59,250 nucleotides of DNA from an uncultured bacterium (GCA_947428835.1 CANENE010000012.1:1-59250); one strand, 5' to 3'. Shown: positions 1 through 8,946, counted from the first letter of the stretch. Notes: a model not told the origin generated them from the sequence alone. Numbers and translations are program-made.

Positions 1-43
1 AGAATTGAAGATATAAAAACTATTGCTACAGCAAATACACCTT

Positions 44-76
44 AGACCCTGAAACGAATTCAGGGTGACGAATTAG
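44..76. repeat. Intergenic palindromic repeat, half copy
   Basis: The core CCCTGAA-(5 nt)-TTCAGGG palindrome followed by TGACGAATTA matches the right half of the composite intergenic repeat found at about 13.9, 18.1, 22.1, 31.9 and 39.8 kb. It lies just downstream of the first pilin-like gene. Bases 66-95 are nearly identical to 57169-57198, downstream of the fourth pilin-like gene. Confidence 0.75.
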
Positions 77-85
77 GAAGCTTTC

Positions 86-116
86 AAAAAAAGAGGCTTC
101 AACGTATCAAAGCCTC
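86..116 (-). terminator. Rho-independent terminator of pilin-like gene 1
   Basis: Read on the minus strand, a GAGGCTTT/AAGCCTC stem is followed by a run of seven T. The same stem-loop, preceded by GTGTTAGATT, follows all four pilin-like genes in the window. Confidence 0.8.
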
Positions 117-143
117 GAAATCTAACACAAAAAATAAACTAAC

Positions 144-1742
144 TTATTTTAAAAGCTTATCCGTCACACATCTTCCTGTAGCCGTAATCGTAGAAGTACC
201 AATGACATCCACACCTGCATGACCCCAAAAATAATTTCTACCATCTATTGGCCCTGAAAAATCATATCCATAAAACATGCCTGTTGAATATGATGCAGTC
301 AAAAACCCATGGACATTACAATTGGTATTTGAATTCAATCCCTTACACAAACCACTTCCTGCTCCTGCACAATTTGCCACCCCAATGCTGTTTGATATAG
401 ATGCGAAGTCACCATAATTGCACAACTGAAGCCCGTCTTTTCCTGCATATCTTAGAATAGGATGATAGCTTGTAGTTTCATTTTGTATTACATTTGACCA
501 ATCGGTAGCTTCTGCGTAAGTAGGTAGTCTCCAAAAACCTTTTTTGGTGCCTTTTGGCTCCCAGTTTGCACAAATTTCTGTTGAAGCTGCATGAGTGCAG
601 ACGGTTCTGCTGCACCCCGAATAAGTACTTGTACCATAGCCTGTATTATCACAAACTTCTGCCGTTTTTCCAACAAAGCAGCACTTTTCGCTGTTGCAGG
701 CACTTCCTCCTGCAATTGCAATAGTAATTCCTGCTTCATTGTAGTCATCCAAATGAGGTCCCAAGCCTTCTCCTATATTGTATTTGGTAACACATAAACC
801 CTTGCCTGTTGAAACATTAATTTCTTTCGGAATAAAAAGAGCATTATATGGGTCACAGTCGGCTTGGCTCGTTGGCTCTATTGGTTCAGGGTCAATTTCT
901 TGTGTATTTTCTACTATAGTATCAATTACGCATCTTGTAGAATAAGCTTGTATATTTGAATTAACTTCTTTTCTGCCTTCGGCATAAAACAAATAGAAAC
1001 TATTACTTTTCCCTGCTTCGCTTGAAGCATCAGCCCACATATTATTCGGTCCGCAGTGATTATTTTTCGAGCCGATACAATTGGCATTAAATGTACAATA
1101 AAATGCGCCATTTCCGGATGAACCATGATTGCATAATTGTAAACCCTGTGTACCTTTATAATTATTTAATGTATTTATATTATAAATCCAACCGGTGATT
1201 TCTTTTACTGTCGGAAGTCTCCAATTGCCTTTAAAGCTTCCTTTTGGCATATAATCCTGACAGCTTGTATTTGCAGCATACCACTGGCAGACTGTTCTAT
1301 TGCAGGCACTATAAGTACTATCTGCGTTATTTTTGTCCTCACAATCTGCTGCAGTAATCCCTTGCCAACAACAATTGCCAATGTCACTGCATGTTTGTCC
1401 GACTTTCAAAGTAATTGCTCTATCTGAAATTGGTATATTGTTGTCTCCTACATTAAATTTCGTTGCACAAATATCATTTACCCCATCATTTAAATGAGCA
1501 GGAATATATAGGGCACCAAAAGTTTCGCAATCTTTCGGGGTAATTTTTCTATTTTCAACCTGCACTATATTGGTGCTGAAACTTCCGACCGTAACATCTG
1601 TGGCTTTAAGTTTCTTTGTGATAATCGGAGCAAAAGCACCAATTAAAAGAGATATTATAATCAAGCTTACCAAAAGCTCGACTAGAGAAAAAGAGCAGTG
1701 CAAAATTAGCCTTTTAGTCGGCTTTGATTTGTATTTATCCAT
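144..1742 (-). CDS. Type IV pilin-like Cys-rich surface protein, two modules
   Basis: This 532-residue protein starts with a class III (prepilin) leader: a basic segment, then FSLVELL with the conserved Glu at +5, then a hydrophobic stretch ending in AFAPIITKKLKA. Ser, not Gly, precedes the predicted cleavage site. The exported part has two Cys-rich modules (about residues 71-285 and 293-532). Each contains a CCW..G.T motif, an NRTVC motif, GxWRLPT, GLQLC, and a closing RCV-D motif. WRLPT plus RCV resembles FISUMP/Lcl_C (DUF1566) lectin-like domains, a motif-level inference. Many paired Cys suggest disulfides outside the cytoplasm. An AGGAAA ribosome site precedes the ATG. It is divergent from an XRE regulator that probably controls it. 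Ligand and function are unknown. Confidence 0.85.
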   Translation of the reverse strand: MDKYKSKPTKRLILHCSFSLVELLVSLIIISLLIGAFAPIITKKLKATDVTVGSFSTNIVQVENRKITPKDCETFGALYIPAHLNDGVNDICATKFNVGDNNIPISDRAITLKVGQTCSDIGNCCWQGITAADCEDKNNADSTYSACNRTVCQWYAANTSCQDYMPKGSFKGNWRLPTVKEITGWIYNINTLNNYKGTQGLQLCNHGSSGNGAFYCTFNANCIGSKNNHCGPNNMWADASSEAGKSNSFYLFYAEGRKEVNSNIQAYSTRCVIDTIVENTQEIDPEPIEPTSQADCDPYNALFIPKEINVSTGKGLCVTKYNIGEGLGPHLDDYNEAGITIAIAGGSACNSEKCCFVGKTAEVCDNTGYGTSTYSGCSRTVCTHAASTEICANWEPKGTKKGFWRLPTYAEATDWSNVIQNETTSYHPILRYAGKDGLQLCNYGDFASISNSIGVANCAGAGSGLCKGLNSNTNCNVHGFLTASYSTGMFYGYDFSGPIDGRNYFWGHAGVDVIGTSTITATGRCVTDKLLK

Positions 1743-1805
1743 GTTATTTTCCTATTAGATAATAAAGAGATTGTTCGCGCATATTAAAACAATGTTAAAA
1801 GCAGT

Positions 1806-1846
1806 GCACAAAAGACAGCACACTTTGTTATTTTAAATCTTTGTGC
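1806..1846. promoter_or_regulatory. Possible operator between pilin-like gene 1 and its XRE regulator
   Basis: GCACAAA (1806-1812) and TTTGTGC (1840-1846) form a 7-bp inverted repeat in the 218-bp divergent spacer. It resembles the CACAAT/ATTGTG repeat in the equivalent spacer of locus 2. The arms are short, so this is tentative. Confidence 0.3.
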
Positions 1847-1960
1847 GATAATCAGAGTAATTCAATTAGTAATGATATTATAGAATTATATTCACATTTT
1901 GTCAACTATTATTCACAAAATAAATTATATTTCTTTATATTAGAAAATAAAGAGAAGAAA

Positions 1961-2242
1961 ATGACAACATTTGGCAGCAGACTAAAAGAGATAAGAAAAC
2001 ACCTCAGTTTTTCCCAGCAAGACCTTGCAGATAAGCTCAATCTTACAAGGTCAAGCATTTCAAAATGTGAAAAAGATAAAAGCTTCGTAAGTGAAGAAAC
2101 TTTAAAAATCCTTGCCCTTACGTATAAAGTTAATTTGAATTATTTAGTTGCAGGCCTTGGAACCCCATTTCATTCTAATATGTCTGAAAAAGAAGAAATT
2201 TTAGCGGAAGTTCAAAAAATGTTTGCCCAAAGAGGGCTATAA
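1961..2242 (+). CDS. XRE-family HTH regulator next to pilin-like gene 1
   Basis: The protein has 93 residues, nearly all of it a single Cro/C1-type helix-turn-helix: 'RLKEIRKHLSFSQQDLADKL' followed by the recognition helix region TRSSISKCEKDK. The reading frame is open upstream to 1841, but the ATG at 1961 follows AGAGAAG at proper spacing and starts exactly at the HTH fold, so I chose it. It is transcribed divergently from the pilin-like gene, and the same arrangement recurs at 17.4 and 33.6 kb. I infer that it represses or activates itself and its neighbour. No sensor domain is visible, only a short C-terminal tail. Confidence 0.85.
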   Translation: MTTFGSRLKEIRKHLSFSQQDLADKLNLTRSSISKCEKDKSFVSEETLKILALTYKVNLNYLVAGLGTPFHSNMSEKEEILAEVQKMFAQRGL

Positions 2243-2264
2243 TTTTAAATTATATTAATTTATT

Positions 2265-2310
2265 AAAAAAGAGCTTTCATTAATTGAAAACAATTTTGAA
2301 AGCTCTTTTT
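2265..2310. terminator. Bidirectional terminator
   Basis: AAAAAGAGCTTTC pairs with GAAAGCTCTTTTT around an 18-20 nt loop. It sits between the XRE gene and the convergent small gene and has T-runs in both directions. Confidence 0.8.
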
Positions 2311-2332
2311 ATATATTATTATTTATTATGCT

Positions 2333-2600
2333 TTATTCAGCCTTGTCGGTTTTATCAGCTTCTTCGGCTTCTTTAGCAACTTTTTCCCATTTGCTTTCTT
2401 GTTTATTGTATGAATATTCTTTTTTAGAAGAATCTTCAAGTTTGCCATTGGTATTTTTTGTTACAGATTCTTTTGCAAGACCGTCAAACTCTCCATCATC
2501 ATAGCTAAGTACGGCTTTTGCTTTTCTTGTTATTCCGTCTTCAACTTGTTCTTCGCTAAAATTCTTCATTACCGATGCAGGAACTAATTTTTTGTATCAT
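2333..2600 (-). pseudogene. Small charged protein, apparently frameshifted at its start
   Basis: The long frame (2333-2569) encodes 78 residues, highly charged, with a Glu/Lys-rich C-terminus and no recognised domain. Its ATG at 2569 has no ribosome site. A well-placed AGGAAG precedes another ATG at 2600, but that frame stops after 14 codons. Removing one A from the run of six A at about 2586-2591 would join the two frames into one N-terminus, starting MIQKLVPASVMKNFSEEQ. So either the sequence has a homopolymer error, or the gene is mutated, or expression needs frameshifting. Function unknown. Confidence 0.5.
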
Positions 2601-2699
2601 TTTATCTTCCTTTTTTAATAATAAAAACTCTTTTCTTTATTATATTAAAACATGTGATGGAATAATTTTACGCCTTTATAACGAATTGTAATACCTAAT

Positions 2700-3482
2700 T
2701 TAAAGCTCAACAAGCTCAACTTTTTCTACATCAAAAAACATTTTTGCACTCAATATAAAATCCTTTGGCGATTTTGTTGCAAAAAATTGAATAGAGCCCG
2801 TTTTAGAAGTATTTTTCATAGAATTTTTAACAACATCAGCTAAAGCAGAGGCAGGGTTAAAATATTCAACATCATAGATTTTTTTAAAAATATCGACTAG
2901 ATAAGGATAATGAGTGCAGCCAAGTATTATTCTTTTTGCACAGTTTTCTTTTGCGATTTTTAATTTTTCTTTGATTAAATCTATTGAAGAAGGGTCATTG
3001 TAGAGCCTTTTTTCAACGATTTCTACAAAACCTGTACAATCAACATTAAGAACATTAATTTTATCGTTTATTTTTGCAATTTCAGTAAAATATTTATTAG
3101 AATTTACTGTCGCGCGTGTTGCAAAAACGCAAATAGTATCATCATCTTTTAAGCCTTCTATAGCGCTTTTTGCGGCAGATTGAATCAAAGGAAAGATTTT
3201 GATTTTTGAACCGTATTCAAAATTTAACTTATCATAAACCACAGCCGACGTTGTATTACAGGCAAAAACAACATTTTTAACATCTTTTGAAATAAAGAAA
3301 TCAAGAATTTTTTTTGTAAAAGAATATAATTGTTCAGGTGTTTTTGTGCCATAGGGCATGTTTTTGGTATCGCCCAAAAAAAGATAGTCTTTATCGGGCA
3401 TAAGCTTGATTAATTCTTTTAAAACGCTTAAGCCTCCGACTCCGCTATCTAAAACCCCAATTTTTTCATTATCTAAAGTCAT
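2700..3482 (-). CDS. murI: Glutamate racemase
   Basis: MurI interconverts L- and D-glutamate in the cytoplasm to supply D-Glu for peptidoglycan. At 260 residues it is normal for the family. Visible motifs are GVLDSGVGGLSVL near the N-terminus, FLGDTKNMPYG, the first catalytic Cys in ACNTTSA (Cys75) and the second in GCTHYP (Cys189, with His191). Its ATG overlaps the TGA of the upstream amidase gene by four bases (ATGA), so the two are probably translationally coupled in a cell-wall operon. Confidence 0.96.
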   Translation of the reverse strand: MTLDNEKIGVLDSGVGGLSVLKELIKLMPDKDYLFLGDTKNMPYGTKTPEQLYSFTKKILDFFISKDVKNVVFACNTTSAVVYDKLNFEYGSKIKIFPLIQSAAKSAIEGLKDDDTICVFATRATVNSNKYFTEIAKINDKINVLNVDCTGFVEIVEKRLYNDPSSIDLIKEKLKIAKENCAKRIILGCTHYPYLVDIFKKIYDVEYFNPASALADVVKNSMKNTSKTGSIQFFATKSPKDFILSAKMFFDVEKVELVEL

Positions 3483-5428
3483 TTAACTTTCAAATACTCC
3501 AAAATTCCCTTTGTGATTGAATTGGCAATTTCCTGCTGTCTTTTTTTGGTATTTAATTTGCTTCTTTCCGTGAGATTTGAAATAAAGCCCATTTCAATTA
3601 AAACACTAGGTGCTTCTGTATGATTTATAACATAAAAACGAGATTTAAGCACGCCTCTGTCTTTTGTTGCCCAATTTTTTATATTATCTTCACTTGCAAA
3701 GTGGCTGTGTATGGTTTTAGCTAAATCAAGACTGTCATCTTTAAAATAATGTGTTTCAAGCCCAAATGAGCTTTCCTGGACGGTTGAATTTGTGTGGATG
3801 CTGACAAATATATCAGGACTTGTTTCATTAGAATATGTGGTTCTTTCTTCAAGAGTGAGATAATTATCTTTTGTTCTTGTCATATAAACGTGGATATTTT
3901 TCTTTTCCAGGTTTTCTTTTACAAGCAGGGCGACCGTTAAATTAAGATTTTTTTCCTGCACGCCTGCTGAAATTGCACCGCAGTCGTTTCCGCCGTGTCC
4001 GGGGTCTAAGACTACTTTTTTCATTGAGCTTATGGAAGTTTTTTTCATTTTTTTGTCAATTTTTGTTATAACTTCTGCTTCGCCTTTTTTTGGAACTTTT
4101 TGTTCTATTTTAATTTCGGGTATTGGCGCATGAGGTTCTGCTTTTGTTGGAATTATGACAGTTAAGGTTTCTTTTGTCGGACTTGGATTTTCAAGAACAA
4201 TATCAGGCTCGGATTTTGGTTTTTGAATTATTGATTTTTGCCTGAAACATAATTTAATTGATTTTGCATTGCTTTCGACATTTGCATAGGCAAAATTAAG
4301 ATTTTCCATAGGAATTACATATCTTGTTTTATCGGATGAAATTTTAAGTGCTGTTATTGCAACATCTGTTTTTGCTGCCATTTGGGCAAACATTGGCTGC
4401 TTATAATCATCCAGGTTATTAATATCAAGATAGAAATTGCCGCCTTGTTCAAAAACATTATATGAAACAGGGCTTGTAAAATTAAAATCAAAGATATAAT
4501 AGTTGGCCGAATTTTTTTGGGCATTGTATGAGGCAATTTGCGCCTTGTGCATCGAAAATTCCGTATTAATTACAAAAGACCTGTGACAGATAAAAAGATT
4601 TTGCCCGTCAGGAGAAATGACAAATCTATAGTCTTTAAGGTTTTCGCCTTTTAAGATGAGTTTTGCTTTTTTATCGCCTAATTTTTCAATAGTCAAAGTA
4701 GCGCTGCTTTGCGGAATTGTGTATGTTTTATCAGCAAGTTTTGTAGAAATCAAGGTGCTATCCATTATAACGCTTGCTTCATTTTCTTTGTATATTGTTT
4801 GCTGCAGCGAGATTGAACCTATTCCTTTTAAAATAATTCCTGATGAATTTTGGTTTACTTTATTCAAGAAAAATTTGGTTTGAATTTTTGGCGTAAGGTC
4901 AAATTTGTCGCCGCCTTGCGGATATTCAACCGTAGCTTTTGTGTTATGAAGCTTATTTGATTTATCCTGATCGCCATTTATTGTATAAAATTTGTATTGG
5001 ATTGAATTATCTATGATTTTATTTTGATATTTTATTGCGATGTTGTTTTTATTATCCGTCATTACCTTAAAATTATTTAAAGGCGCACCTTCCTTTAAAT
5101 TAAAGACAATTCTTACGGTATTCGGGTCATTGCTGAATTGGGCAAGAGAAATATTATCTATATAATCGGAATTTTGAACTTTATAGTTTTTTTTGCTTCC
5201 AATGAGACCGGCATCTTCAATATCAACTACAAACCTATTAGGTGGAGTAATTGTAAAAGCTTTGACTTTTTTGGTCAGATTTCCTTTTGCTTTTACAAAA
5301 ACGACTTTATCTGAATTATCTATTATTAAATCTTCAACTTTGTATGAAAAATTAGAGCCTGCAAATGAATTTGCTGCAAACTGAAAAAATAGGATAAAAA
5401 TTGCTATAAACTTCATAAAATTTTTCAT
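3479..5428 (-). CDS. N-acetylmuramoyl-L-alanine amidase with AMIN domain (AmiC-like)
   Basis: This exported amidase (649 residues) cleaves the amide between MurNAc and the stem peptide. It has a signal peptide ending near NSFAGS, an AMIN-type beta-rich region at about residues 25-130, a long central region, a Pro/Lys-rich linker at about 400-460, and a C-terminal Amidase_3 domain. Zn ligands and catalytic residues are visible: His in LDPGHGG, Glu in QEKNLNL, His in SIHTNS and Glu in IEMGFISN. Three ATGs cluster at the start; 5428 is chosen because a TATAAT box at 5438-5443 leaves only a few bases before it. The gene overlaps murI by 4 bp. AMIN amidases usually act at the division site. Confidence 0.92.
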   Translation of the reverse strand: MKNFMKFIAIFILFFQFAANSFAGSNFSYKVEDLIIDNSDKVVFVKAKGNLTKKVKAFTITPPNRFVVDIEDAGLIGSKKNYKVQNSDYIDNISLAQFSNDPNTVRIVFNLKEGAPLNNFKVMTDNKNNIAIKYQNKIIDNSIQYKFYTINGDQDKSNKLHNTKATVEYPQGGDKFDLTPKIQTKFFLNKVNQNSSGIILKGIGSISLQQTIYKENEASVIMDSTLISTKLADKTYTIPQSSATLTIEKLGDKKAKLILKGENLKDYRFVISPDGQNLFICHRSFVINTEFSMHKAQIASYNAQKNSANYYIFDFNFTSPVSYNVFEQGGNFYLDINNLDDYKQPMFAQMAAKTDVAITALKISSDKTRYVIPMENLNFAYANVESNAKSIKLCFRQKSIIQKPKSEPDIVLENPSPTKETLTVIIPTKAEPHAPIPEIKIEQKVPKKGEAEVITKIDKKMKKTSISSMKKVVLDPGHGGNDCGAISAGVQEKNLNLTVALLVKENLEKKNIHVYMTRTKDNYLTLEERTTYSNETSPDIFVSIHTNSTVQESSFGLETHYFKDDSLDLAKTIHSHFASEDNIKNWATKDRGVLKSRFYVINHTEAPSVLIEMGFISNLTERSKLNTKKRQQEIANSITKGILEYLKVK

Positions 5429-5496
5429 ATACATTTTATTATAACAATAAGCAAAGAATTATTAACTAAGTCAGATTGTTGAATTTTTCCAAGAAA

Positions 5497-5502
5497 TATA
5501 AT
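5497..5502 (+). promoter_or_regulatory. -10 box just before the permease ATG
   Basis: TATAAT lies 11 nt before the ATG at 5514, and no Shine-Dalgarno site is visible. The expected start point would give a leader of only about 5 nt. No good -35 box at 17 nt. Confidence 0.4.
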
Positions 5503-5513
5503 AGTATTGTTCT

Positions 5514-6383
5514 ATGGAAACGAAGAAAAACCTCACTGCATATTTGTTTTTGATACCTGCTTTTACAGTACTTTTTGTATTTTTCTTTATTCCTTTTTTT
5601 GATACTATCAAAATAAGTTTTTTTGATTATTCAAAAGATGTCTATGAGCCTGTTTTTGTGGGACTTCAAAATTACATTGAGCTTATTAAATCGCCTGCAT
5701 TTTTAAAAACAATAGTAAATACATTTTATTTTATGATTTTGTGTACTCCTTTTTTGGTAATTTTCCCTTTGTTTCTTGCAATTTTGATTAACCAAAAAAT
5801 ATTATTCAAAAATCCTTATAAAATAATTATTTATCTTCCTGTTATTATTTCAATTGTTGTTGTTGCAATTGCCTTCAAGTGGCTTTATGCACCCTCTGGA
5901 CTTTTAAATTATTTTATGGAAAAAATTAATCTTCCCGCTGTCGGATGGCTTTCTGACCCCAACGTTGCAATGATATCGGTTGCGCTTGTAACTATTTTTA
6001 AAGGGATTGGCTATTATATGATGATTTATCTAAGCGCGCTTTTAGCCGTTCCAAAAGAGCTTTATGAAGCAGCCGAAGTCGATGGAGCAGTAGGCTTTAG
6101 AAAACACATGTTAGTTACTATCCCTCATATAATGCCATCTATTGTGCTTGTTATAATAATGAGCTCTATTTCAGCTTTAAAGGTTTTTGTTGAAATATAT
6201 GTTATGACAAGAGGAGGCCCTCTTAATTCTACGAAAACAATTGTTTATTATATCTATGAAAAAGCATTTGAAAATTTGGATTTGGGGCTAGCCAGTGCCG
6301 GAGCCGTCATTTTGCTTTTGATTGTTATGGTATTTTCGATTTTGAATATTTTTGTGTTTGAAAAGGATAAATATAAAATTTAG
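5514..6383 (+). CDS. ABC sugar transporter permease (MalF/UgpA type)
   Basis: An inner-membrane permease of 289 residues with six predicted transmembrane segments. It belongs to the binding-protein-dependent CUT1 sugar transport family. The cytoplasmic EAA loop, which contacts the ATPase, is clear: 'EAAEVDGAVGFRKHMLVTIP'. The protein ends 2 bp before the partner permease. No solute-binding protein or ATPase gene is adjacent, so the substrate cannot be inferred; a shared MsmX-like ATPase elsewhere is plausible. Confidence 0.9.
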   Translation: METKKNLTAYLFLIPAFTVLFVFFFIPFFDTIKISFFDYSKDVYEPVFVGLQNYIELIKSPAFLKTIVNTFYFMILCTPFLVIFPLFLAILINQKILFKNPYKIIIYLPVIISIVVVAIAFKWLYAPSGLLNYFMEKINLPAVGWLSDPNVAMISVALVTIFKGIGYYMMIYLSALLAVPKELYEAAEVDGAVGFRKHMLVTIPHIMPSIVLVIIMSSISALKVFVEIYVMTRGGPLNSTKTIVYYIYEKAFENLDLGLASAGAVILLLIVMVFSILNIFVFEKDKYKI

Positions 6384-6384
6384 C

Positions 6385-7230
6385 ATGCTAAAAAATATTA
6401 TAAAAAAAGTTTCGACTCATACGATTTTGATTTTGGTTTGTTTGTTGTCCCTTATTCCTTTTTTGTGGCTATTATCAACCGCTCTTAAAGGAAGAAGCGA
6501 AAATATCTTTGCTTATCCTCCTGTTTTTATTCCAAAGGATTTTACGCTTGATAATTTTAAGGAAGTCTTAAAGCTTGTTCCTATTTTAAGGTATGTTGTA
6601 AATAGCTTTATAGTAGCAGGTTCTACCGTTATTTTAAATGTGATATTGTCGGCACTGGCTGCGTATCCTTTAGCCAGAATGGAATTTGACGGCAAAAAAA
6701 CCGCATTTTTTTCAATACTTGCTACCATTATGGTGCCTTTTCAAACTATAATGCTTCCAATTTATATAATTACATTAAAATTAAATTTGATTGATGGTTA
6801 TTCAAGTTTTATGGGATATTTGGGCTTAATTTTGCCTTTTGCGGTAAATGCTTTTGGAATTTTCCTTTTGAGGCAGGCATTTTTAACCATTCCAAAAGAA
6901 ATTGAAGAAAGTGCTGTAGTCGATGGCTGTAACAGCCTGCAGATATTTTTTAAGTTGCTTTTGCCGATGGTAAAACCATCTGTTGCGCTTCTTGCAATAT
7001 TTACATTTATCGGCTGCTGGGGCGAATTTCTGTGGCCAAGTATTGTATTAACGGATGAAAGACTATTTACTTTGCCTGTTGGAATAAATAACCTTTCAAG
7101 TGCTTTTAGCTCAGATTACAGGCTTGTTGCAGCAGGTTCGATGATTTCAATTGTGCCTATAATTGTGTTCTTCCTCATTTTTCAAAAATACTTTGTTGAA
7201 GGCGGCAGCGAAGGAGCTGTTAAGGGGTAG
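6385..7230 (+). CDS. ABC sugar transporter permease (MalG/UgpE type)
   Basis: Second permease subunit, 281 residues from the ATG at 6385, one base after the stop of the first permease. An alternative ATG at 6352 would overlap that gene by 32 bp and adds residues unlike the family. It has the usual hydrophobic N-terminal helix, a periplasmic loop and an EAA motif (EESAVVDGCNSLQIFFKLLLP). With the preceding gene it should form the heterodimeric channel of a CUT1 importer. The missing ATPase and binding-protein genes are the odd feature. Confidence 0.88.
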   Translation: MLKNIIKKVSTHTILILVCLLSLIPFLWLLSTALKGRSENIFAYPPVFIPKDFTLDNFKEVLKLVPILRYVVNSFIVAGSTVILNVILSALAAYPLARMEFDGKKTAFFSILATIMVPFQTIMLPIYIITLKLNLIDGYSSFMGYLGLILPFAVNAFGIFLLRQAFLTIPKEIEESAVVDGCNSLQIFFKLLLPMVKPSVALLAIFTFIGCWGEFLWPSIVLTDERLFTLPVGINNLSSAFSSDYRLVAAGSMISIVPIIVFFLIFQKYFVEGGSEGAVKG

Positions 7231-7240
7231 ATTTGAATTT

Positions 7241-7284
7241 TGATGGATTACCGAGGGCTTAAAAAAGCCTCGCAATGACGAAAT
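7241..7284. repeat. Hairpin and 'cctcgcaatgacg' dispersed repeat
   Basis: CGAGGGCTT (7252-7260) pairs with AAGCCTCG (7265-7272) and is followed by CAATGACG. It matches the repeat type at 13938-13990 and 57088-57180. It follows the permease operon but has no T-run, so it is not a classical terminator. Confidence 0.5.
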
Positions 7285-7357
7285 CAATATAATTTTTCTT
7301 CAAAAAGGCAATTTTTGCTTCAAAAAAAACTTTATATATTTAAGAGAGATTTTTTGG

Positions 7358-7363
7358 TATAAT
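7358..7363 (+). promoter_or_regulatory. Extended -10 box, leaderless-type promoter
   Basis: TGGTATAAT (extended -10) ends 7 nt before the ATG at 7371. This should put the start point at about the A of the ATG. No Shine-Dalgarno site is present. Confidence 0.5.
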
Positions 7364-7370
7364 TATAGTA

Positions 7371-7544
7371 ATGAAAAAAGACAAGATAACATATCTCAAA
7401 GCTAAGCAGATTCAAAAAAAAGCTAATGAAAATTTAGAATTTTTTGAAAACCGATATGTTCAAAACCCGATTGCTGCAAAACTTCTTGCCTTTAAAAAAA
7501 CAAAAGAAGAAACAAAAAATTCAATTGAAAACCTCTTTGATTAA
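7371..7544 (+). CDS. Small basic protein, first gene of the prmC operon
   Basis: A 57-residue ORF (MKKDKITYLKAKQIQKKANE at the start, ending ENLFD). It is Lys/Gln/Asn-rich and probably helical, with no recognised domain. Its TAA overlaps the next ATG by one base (TAATG), which supports real translation and coupling. An extended -10 box directly upstream suggests a leaderless transcript. Unknown function; co-transcribed with a conserved-looking helical protein and prmC. Confidence 0.6.
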   Translation: MKKDKITYLKAKQIQKKANENLEFFENRYVQNPIAAKLLAFKKTKEETKNSIENLFD

Positions 7545-8041
7545 TGCAAAACATTAAAACCTCTCTTTTTCTATATTTGACTCCTCGTCAAAAATCCCAG
7601 CTTTTTGGCACCCTAAAGGCTTATTTTAAAAAGCATCAATTATCTTCAAATGATTTAGCAGACAAATTTCTTGAAGATGAAAAATATTATATTGATATGG
7701 AAAATCCCCATTTCGAATTTGTCAAAGACTACTTAAATGATGACATTTTTTATAATGAAATCAAAAAGTTTTTTGACTATTTAGCATTTGAAAAATCCCA
7801 AAAAGAAAAGATGGAACCATATATTCAAAAGCAAAAAGAATTTGCTAAAATCCAAAGAAAAAAAGTGCAGGAATTTAAAATGTCCAAGCTAAAGCCCACA
7901 AAAAAACAGCTCTTTTTTTATGATAAACTGACTAAATCACATAATCTTGAAAAAAAACCCAAAGAAATTCTTGAAAATGCAAGCAGATTAGACCTTCGTA
8001 ATTGGATTATGGAAATAATAGACGGTAAAGACGATGAATAA
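7544..8041 (+). CDS. Hypothetical protein, prmC operon
   Basis: A 165-residue, soluble, charged, largely helical protein. Its C-terminal half is very Lys-rich (KMSKLKPTKKQLFFYDKLTK). I do not recognise a family. It starts on the TAATG overlap with the 57-residue gene and its end overlaps prmC by 8 bp, so it belongs to a three-gene operon. Linkage to prmC hints at a translation-related role, but this is weak inference. Confidence 0.7.
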   Translation: MQNIKTSLFLYLTPRQKSQLFGTLKAYFKKHQLSSNDLADKFLEDEKYYIDMENPHFEFVKDYLNDDIFYNEIKKFFDYLAFEKSQKEKMEPYIQKQKEFAKIQRKKVQEFKMSKLKPTKKQLFFYDKLTKSHNLEKKPKEILENASRLDLRNWIMEIIDGKDDE

Positions 8042-8876
8042 TATTTTTAAAAAAGTAGAAGATATACTATCTCAAGCAGGGATTGAAGAATACAAAGCGG
8101 AAGCTAAATATATTATTTTAAATGCCTCTAATCAAACTTTAGAAGATATAATTTTATCTAATTCTATTCAAAATGAAGAAAAAATTCTTAAAATTGCGCA
8201 AAAAAGAGCCGCCACAAAAGCCCCTATACAGCATATTTTAGGCTATAGTATTTTTATGGATGATAAATATATTACAGATAAAAATGTCCTTATCCCAAGA
8301 GACGAAACGCAGATTTTAATTGAACAATCAATTGGTTTAATCAAAGAAAAAGATAACATAAATATTCTTGAAATCGGAGTTGGAAGCGCAATAATAAGTA
8401 CTCAGATTGCTAAATATTTAAAAAACAACAACAAAACTTTTGAAATTCTGGCTGTAGATATAAGTCTTGAAGCTTTAAAAATAGCGCTGCAAAATATATT
8501 AAATCTTGATTTAGAAAAAAAGGTTTTAGTTAGAAAATCTGATATATATTCAAAAATAAGACCTTTTGAGAAATTTGACCTTATCGTATCAAATCCTCCT
8601 TATATCCCATACAACGAAAAAAATAATCTTGATGATATCGTTAAAAACTATGACCCTGAAATTGCTTTATTTGCAGCAAATAACGGCCTTGAATTCTATG
8701 AAAAAATCATCTCTGATGCTCCAAAATACCTTAAAAAAAGTGGCTTTATTGCTTTTGAACTTGGTATAAATCAATCAAAGCGTGTTCAAAAGCTTCTTGA
8801 AAAAGATTTTAAAGATATCAAAATAACAGCTGATTTAGCAGGAATTGAAAGAACAATTACAGCCAAACTTATCTAG
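8034..8876 (+). CDS. prmC: Release factor glutamine methyltransferase
   Basis: PrmC methylates the Gln of the GGQ motif in release factors RF1/RF2 using S-adenosylmethionine. The 280-residue protein has a helical N-terminal domain, then a Rossmann methyltransferase fold: PRDETQILIE, the SAM-binding ILEIGVGSAIIS (degenerate Gly-rich loop), AVDISLEAL, and the substrate motif SNPPYIP. Length is normal. It overlaps the preceding gene by 8 bp. Two hairpins at 8908-8946 and 8981-9010 close the operon. Confidence 0.93.
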   Translation: MNNIFKKVEDILSQAGIEEYKAEAKYIILNASNQTLEDIILSNSIQNEEKILKIAQKRAATKAPIQHILGYSIFMDDKYITDKNVLIPRDETQILIEQSIGLIKEKDNINILEIGVGSAIISTQIAKYLKNNNKTFEILAVDISLEALKIALQNILNLDLEKKVLVRKSDIYSKIRPFEKFDLIVSNPPYIPYNEKNNLDDIVKNYDPEIALFAANNGLEFYEKIISDAPKYLKKSGFIAFELGINQSKRVQKLLEKDFKDIKITADLAGIERTITAKLI

Positions 8877-8907
8877 TTATATCAAATAACCTGCGTGGCT
8901 AATTTAA

Positions 8908-8946
8908 AAAAAGATTATCTATATGTAATATATAAATAATCTTTTT
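8908..8946. terminator. Bidirectional terminator
   Basis: AAAAAGATTAT and ATAATCTTTTT form an 11-bp stem between convergent prmC and the second amidase, with A/T runs on both sides. Confidence 0.7.
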
